From: Hydrogenophaga crassostreae | GTDB taxonomy: Bacteria > Pseudomonadota > Gammaproteobacteria > Burkholderiales > Burkholderiaceae_C | Reading direction: 5' to 3' | Length of the DNA: 64,000 nucleotides | NCBI RefSeq assembly: GCF_001761385.1 | Contig: NZ_CP017476.1 | Location: forward strand, 3,213,501-3,277,500 | Shown here: in pieces, positions 60,439 to 64,000 of the stretch | Numbering within the stretch: position 1 is the first letter of the stretch | Layout: each line of letters opens with the position of its first letter | Translations under genes and position numbers: made by a program | The notes under the pieces: model-generated | What the model was told of the DNA's origin: nothing | Database searches by the model: none | Seen by the model: the letters and a program-made list of their open reading frames with translations, nothing else

Positions 60439-61782
60439 TCAGGCGTGCATCTGGTTCAACAAACGCGCAATCAAATCGTGGTTCAGCCAGAGCACGGGGC
60501 CGGTGGGTGCCGACGACTCGCGGAACATCAGCGGACCTGTGGCTTCAATGACCAGAGCACTGAGCAGGTCGGTGATCAATGCGCTGCGCTCTTTGTGCAT
60601 GGCGGTGATGTCGTCAGACGAGCCGATCATGATTTCCGCCAGCTCCGGACTGTTGGCCATGGGCCAGGCAGCGAAGTTGCTGTAGCCCTTCATCACATCG
60701 CTGGCGTAGAAATCGGCGATGCGCTGCATCACCACCTCCAGGTCTTCCCCGCTCTTGAGCAGGTCGCGGCAAGCCAGCCATTGCGCCTCGGCCCAGGCAC
60801 CGCCATTTTCCTTTTTCAAGGCATTCAACAGCGAGAACAACGGCAGCTCGACACCGACAAAAATGTCAGACGAGTTGGTGCGGATCTCGGGGCAATTGAA
60901 AACGGTGGCCTTGATGCCGTTTTCCCAGGCCGCCTGGGCAACGCGCTCCAGGCGCATCTTGGCGTAACCCTGGGTGTAGTTGGAATAGGTTTGCCACTGA
61001 TAGCGGTCTTCGATCAGCACTTCCGTCCCGTGGTAGCCGTAGGCGCTGTAGCGCACCTGGCCACCCTTGGCTTCGATGCGCTGGCGAATCGCAGCGCTGC
61101 CGTCGATCAGGTGCTGGAATGTGTTGGCCGACACCTCATCGAAGTTTTGCAGGATCAGCTTGCCCAAGTCACTTTGCAGCAACACATCGGACGACTGGAA
61201 ACGGTCGCCACGGCCCTTGTAGATCCGGTTGGCAATGGCCAGGAACACCTTGGCCTTGGGGATGCCGCCGGCCATGGTGTGGGCAAAAAACACATTGCGG
61301 CCATCGGGAATCATGCCGTCCAGCGTGGTCATGACCTGGGCCACTGAATCGGTGAAGCGCTTGACACCGACTTCACGGCATTTTTCGATGTGGGCCCAGT
61401 CGAGCTTGTCTTCGGTCCAGGTCTTGAGCGTGAGCTTGCTCAGCATTTCGGTCGGTGTGGGCGTGCCTGCGGGCGAATCGGCGTCAAAGCCTGCCATGAG
61501 GGGCACGTTGATGATCTTGCCGCCCAGATTGGCCTCGCCTGCTGCCAACTCCTCGTCATTCAAGGGGCGCAGCGTGCCATCGGCTTCTCGGCGACCCACG
61601 GTGATGCCCACGATGGTCATGCCCGCGCTGCGCGCTTCGTTCACCAGACCGTTGGCGTAGCCGCGGCCAAAGAGCTCGCCAAACAAGACAAACACATCCC
61701 CGTTCTTGAAGATGTTCTGCTGGGGCAACTGGGTCAAAGGGATAGGGCTGTTCATGGGGTTGGTACCGTTCTTCTGGGTCAT
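60439..61782 (-). CDS. FabMG-like protein (putative enoyl-ACP reductase family)
   Basis: 447-aa cytoplasmic protein (438 aa from ATG 61755). The Rossmann-like start FVLFGELFGRGYANGLVNEARSAGMTIVGITVG, FAHTMAGGIPKAKVFL and IKATVFNCPEIRTNSSDIFVG resemble a family I recall named FabMG, described from metagenomic triclosan-resistant enoyl-ACP reductases. I am not certain of that assignment; residues Tyr-x-x-x-x-x-Lys are not in the usual FabI place. No other fatty-acid genes are nearby. Confidence 0.6.
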   Translation of the reverse strand: MTQKNGTNPMNSPIPLTQLPQQNIFKNGDVFVLFGELFGRGYANGLVNEARSAGMTIVGITVGRREADGTLRPLNDEELAAGEANLGGKIINVPLMAGFDADSPAGTPTPTEMLSKLTLKTWTEDKLDWAHIEKCREVGVKRFTDSVAQVMTTLDGMIPDGRNVFFAHTMAGGIPKAKVFLAIANRIYKGRGDRFQSSDVLLQSDLGKLILQNFDEVSANTFQHLIDGSAAIRQRIEAKGGQVRYSAYGYHGTEVLIEDRYQWQTYSNYTQGYAKMRLERVAQAAWENGIKATVFNCPEIRTNSSDIFVGVELPLFSLLNALKKENGGAWAEAQWLACRDLLKSGEDLEVVMQRIADFYASDVMKGYSNFAAWPMANSPELAEIMIGSSDDITAMHKERSALITDLLSALVIEATGPLMFRESSAPTGPVLWLNHDLIARLLNQMHA

Positions 61783-61872
61783 TTGACTGGCGGCCGCACC
61801 ATTTCAGGATCAGCCGCAAAAGCGCTATTTTCCCAGACTGGCGCGCAACGCGTTTCAAACCCGGTTCAGGCC

Positions 61873-61899
61873 AAAAAAAAGCGCCCGGTTGGGGCGCCC
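61873..61899 (-). terminator. Rho-independent terminator of the secreted hydrolase gene
   Basis: On the minus strand GGGCGCCCCAACCGGGCGC, a GCGCC/GGCGC stem, is followed by eight T, 27 bases after the hydrolase stop. It separates this gene from the FabMG-like operon. Confidence 0.85.
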
Positions 61900-61926
61900 T
61901 TCAGGCCCAAGAAGGGCTCGGCCGCA

Positions 61927-64000
61927 TCAGCGAGTGAAGCTCAGCGTCTCGGGCAGAGGCAGAGCGATGGGCACCTCATAGAAAGGGCCTGCTTCATCAG
62001 GATCAATCACCACCATGCCGTTGCTTTTGAAGAACTCGGCAATCTGGATCTGCCCGCCCACGGCAAACGCTGCCATCGAAGGGGTGCCGATGTTGGTCAG
62101 GAAGGTATGCGGATTTTTGGGCACCGTTTTGGGTTCACCCATATCGAAGGCATAAGCCAGGTCGTTACGGAACAGGGTCGTGCGGTCTTCCAGGCTGCCA
62201 GCGCGCACGATGGCGCTGCTGGTGGGGTTGGGCACGGTCTGGTCGCCCTTGGCAAATTGCACGATCACCGGTTTCGCCGAGCTGCCCCTGAGCGGCTGCT
62301 TGCGAATCAGCGACGCATAAGACACCGGGTTACCCGCTTGCTGCACCCACTCGTAGCGGTCCAGCACTTCGGCAATCGCCATGGCGCCCGGCACGCTGTT
62401 GACCACCGGTGGCAGATTGCGCAGCGGCATGTTCTCCTGGAAGTTGAACGGAAATGGCAGGGCAGCCGTGGGCACCAGGTTCATCAAAGTCGGCGTGCGC
62501 GCAAACAGAGCCAGGCCGGTCAAGCCGCGGAACGCGCCCAGCCGCGCCACTTCGGTGATCGAGCCTCCCGGCACATTGGGCACACCGGCCTTGATGTTGG
62601 GCTCCACGCCCAGCAGCATGGTGCCGTAGATACCGCCAAACGATTGCCCGGCGTAATAAATGCGCTGGGCGTCGAGGTCGGCAGCGCCATCGCCATCCAC
62701 ATCCATGCCCACCTCCACCTGGCGCACCAGCTGCATCAGATCGATCACCGTCTGGCGCAGGCTGTCACGGCTGTTGATGGCCGTGCGCGGTGCCGCTGCG
62801 CTGGAGCCTTCAGTGGAGTCGATCACCCCGCTGCCATCTTGGTCAATACCACGCCCGCCAGCGGGCACGGTCACCATGCCGGCCGATGTGGACGTCACGT
62901 TCAGCGAACCCATTGCACCACCCCCATGACCCACGACATTGATCGACAGCGTGGCAATGCCCCTTGACGCAAAGGTCGAGGCCACGGTCCATGGGGCTCC
63001 ATACATGCTGTCGGTAAAGCCATGACCAAAGATGGCGACCGGCCAACCGCCAGCCGGCTTGGCGCCTGAAGGAACAAACAACTGGAACACCAGTTCCTGT
63101 GTGCCCTGCGCCCTGGGTTGACCCCAAAGCGAGTTCACCGGCGGCATGTATTCGCCCGCCACCAGGTAGTTGGGGGACTGGAAGCGGCCGTAGGCGATTT
63201 GCCCGACAGCCCCGGGCATCACATTCAATGCAGACAAAAACAACGGCGATGGCGTGTAGACCGGCGCGGTACCGGTCTGGCGGTTGAACTCTATGGCCGC
63301 CACATCAGACAAGTCAAAAACAGCGCGGGAGGTCGCCCCTCCTGCATTGCCGATCATGAAATTGGCACTGGCCGGGCGCGAGCGTTTGATCTGGCGCATG
63401 ACTTTCACCAGGTCGCCCGTGGTGCTCTGTGTGGTGAACAACGAAGCGGCCGCGACCTGTGTGCCACGGGGCGTGCGCACCGAACGCACCGCATCGCGCA
63501 ACTCGCGCTCGTAAGCGGCATCGCTGTCGCGTGGTTGGCGCGGCTTGTGCCAATGGTGTTTGGAATAGCGGCGGTCCCAGCGGTCGCGCCAATCGTTTCC
63601 GGGCTTGTCCCCTGCGAAATCACTCACCGCGATCTTTTTGCCCTGCAGGTCGCGAACGCCATTGGTGACCACCAGCAGGTAGCGTGAATGTTCGGCCAGC
63701 AACTCGTCGGGTTCAAAAACCAGTGTCTGGCTTGAGGGATCCCACAGCACCTGGTTGATCCCCACCTTTTCCCCATAGCCTCGCCGGCCCACCGTATCAC
63801 CCAGATTGAGCAAATACACGGTGTCACTGCTGACCGAAGCCAGGTCGATGTCACCATCAAACGGCACCGTGATGCGGGGCTGGGTAGAAAAGCCGTCGAG
63901 CGTGTTGATCACATCAATGTCGGCGCAGTCGCTCACCTGTACCGCGCAATCGGGTTTCGGCAAATCCACGCGCCGAAAAGTCACGTTGGCGTAGTCCAGC
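61927..64000 (-). CDS. Secreted alpha/beta hydrolase with Ig-like domain, 5' end cut by window
   Basis: At least 690 aa; the frame continues past the window edge (LDYANVTFRRVDLP). The N-terminal part (TVPFDGDIDLASVSSDTVYL; SRYLLVVTNGV) has the beta-sandwich pattern of bacterial Ig-like/Big domains. The hydrolase core shows VAIFGHGFTDSMYG and nucleophile elbow YYAGQSFGGIYG (GxSxGG). Two acidic loops, DQDGSGVIDSTEG and DVDGDGAADLDAQ, look like calcium sites. It is probably an extracellular lipase or esterase of the large repeat-free type seen in Comamonadaceae; substrate unknown. Signal peptide lies outside the window. Confidence 0.8.
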   Translation of the reverse strand, partial: LDYANVTFRRVDLPKPDCAVQVSDCADIDVINTLDGFSTQPRITVPFDGDIDLASVSSDTVYLLNLGDTVGRRGYGEKVGINQVLWDPSSQTLVFEPDELLAEHSRYLLVVTNGVRDLQGKKIAVSDFAGDKPGNDWRDRWDRRYSKHHWHKPRQPRDSDAAYERELRDAVRSVRTPRGTQVAAASLFTTQSTTGDLVKVMRQIKRSRPASANFMIGNAGGATSRAVFDLSDVAAIEFNRQTGTAPVYTPSPLFLSALNVMPGAVGQIAYGRFQSPNYLVAGEYMPPVNSLWGQPRAQGTQELVFQLFVPSGAKPAGGWPVAIFGHGFTDSMYGAPWTVASTFASRGIATLSINVVGHGGGAMGSLNVTSTSAGMVTVPAGGRGIDQDGSGVIDSTEGSSAAAPRTAINSRDSLRQTVIDLMQLVRQVEVGMDVDGDGAADLDAQRIYYAGQSFGGIYGTMLLGVEPNIKAGVPNVPGGSITEVARLGAFRGLTGLALFARTPTLMNLVPTAALPFPFNFQENMPLRNLPPVVNSVPGAMAIAEVLDRYEWVQQAGNPVSYASLIRKQPLRGSSAKPVIVQFAKGDQTVPNPTSSAIVRAGSLEDRTTLFRNDLAYAFDMGEPKTVPKNPHTFLTNIGTPSMAAFAVGGQIQIAEFFKSNGMVVIDPDEAGPFYEVPIALPLPETLSFTR

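Overview
The window looks like a chromosomal segment of a betaproteobacterium of the order Burkholderiales, most likely family Comamonadaceae (Hydrogenophaga, Acidovorax or Rhodoferax-like). The reasons are the high G+C content, the tight ATGA-coupled gene pairs, the queG / tsaE / amiC / mutL / miaA housekeeping neighbourhood, a porin ending in Phe, and a dispersed GC-rich intergenic repeat. The organism is inferred from gene content only. I see no rRNA, tRNA, CRISPR array, complete insertion sequence or prophage.

Layout. 0-7 kb: an acyl-CoA ligase cut by the window edge, a CAP/DUF5648 lipoprotein, an AhpD-like protein, a zinc metallopeptidase, a zinc-ribbon membrane protein and queG. 7-13 kb: an accessory block between queG and tsaE, with a HupE/UreJ-like membrane protein, two YHYH-domain lipoproteins and a small Cys-rich secreted protein on the minus strand. 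They diverge from a BaeS/BaeR-like two-component system across a strongly palindromic intergenic region. This is the best candidate here for an undescribed system. 13-27 kb: tsaE, amiC, a YqaA/DedA protein, mutL, gdhA, a TetR-HlyD-ABC export operon resembling cecR-ybhGFSR, a lipoprotein hydrolase, a Bcr/CflA transporter, miaA and a LolD-like ATPase.

27-41 kb: an alpha-glucoside (agl-type) utilisation locus: outer-membrane porin, LacI regulator, ABC importer (ATPase, binding protein, two permeases), GH1 beta-glucosidase, GH13 alpha-glucosidase, a MATE transporter and glucokinase. TGCAAT-ATTGCA palindromes before both the porin and the ABC operon suggest one LacI regulon. 41-46 kb: a ROK regulator, a RbsD/FucU mutarotase and an frc-type fructose ABC importer, divergent from a PfkB sugar kinase. 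47-54.5 kb: zwf, pgl, edd, eda, pgi and mgsA, that is the Entner-Doudoroff pathway with a methylglyoxal branch, preceded by a HexR-like box. Together, sugars imported at 30-46 kb are hydrolysed, phosphorylated by glk or the PfkB kinase and drained through zwf-edd-eda; pgi recycles fructose 6-phosphate into the route.

54.5-58.7 kb: two LysR regulators with an ABM monooxygenase, a VOC protein, an atypical metallo-beta-lactamase-fold protein and a DsbA/FrnE-like protein, perhaps an electrophile or quinone response island. 58.7-64 kb: VanZ-like protein, a hypothetical protein, a GIY-YIG protein, a FabMG-like protein and a large secreted hydrolase cut by the window edge.

A 75-110 bp hairpin-rich repeat sits in many intercistronic gaps, including all four junctions of zwf-pgl-edd-eda-pgi and, as a tandem triplet, the aglE-aglF junction.
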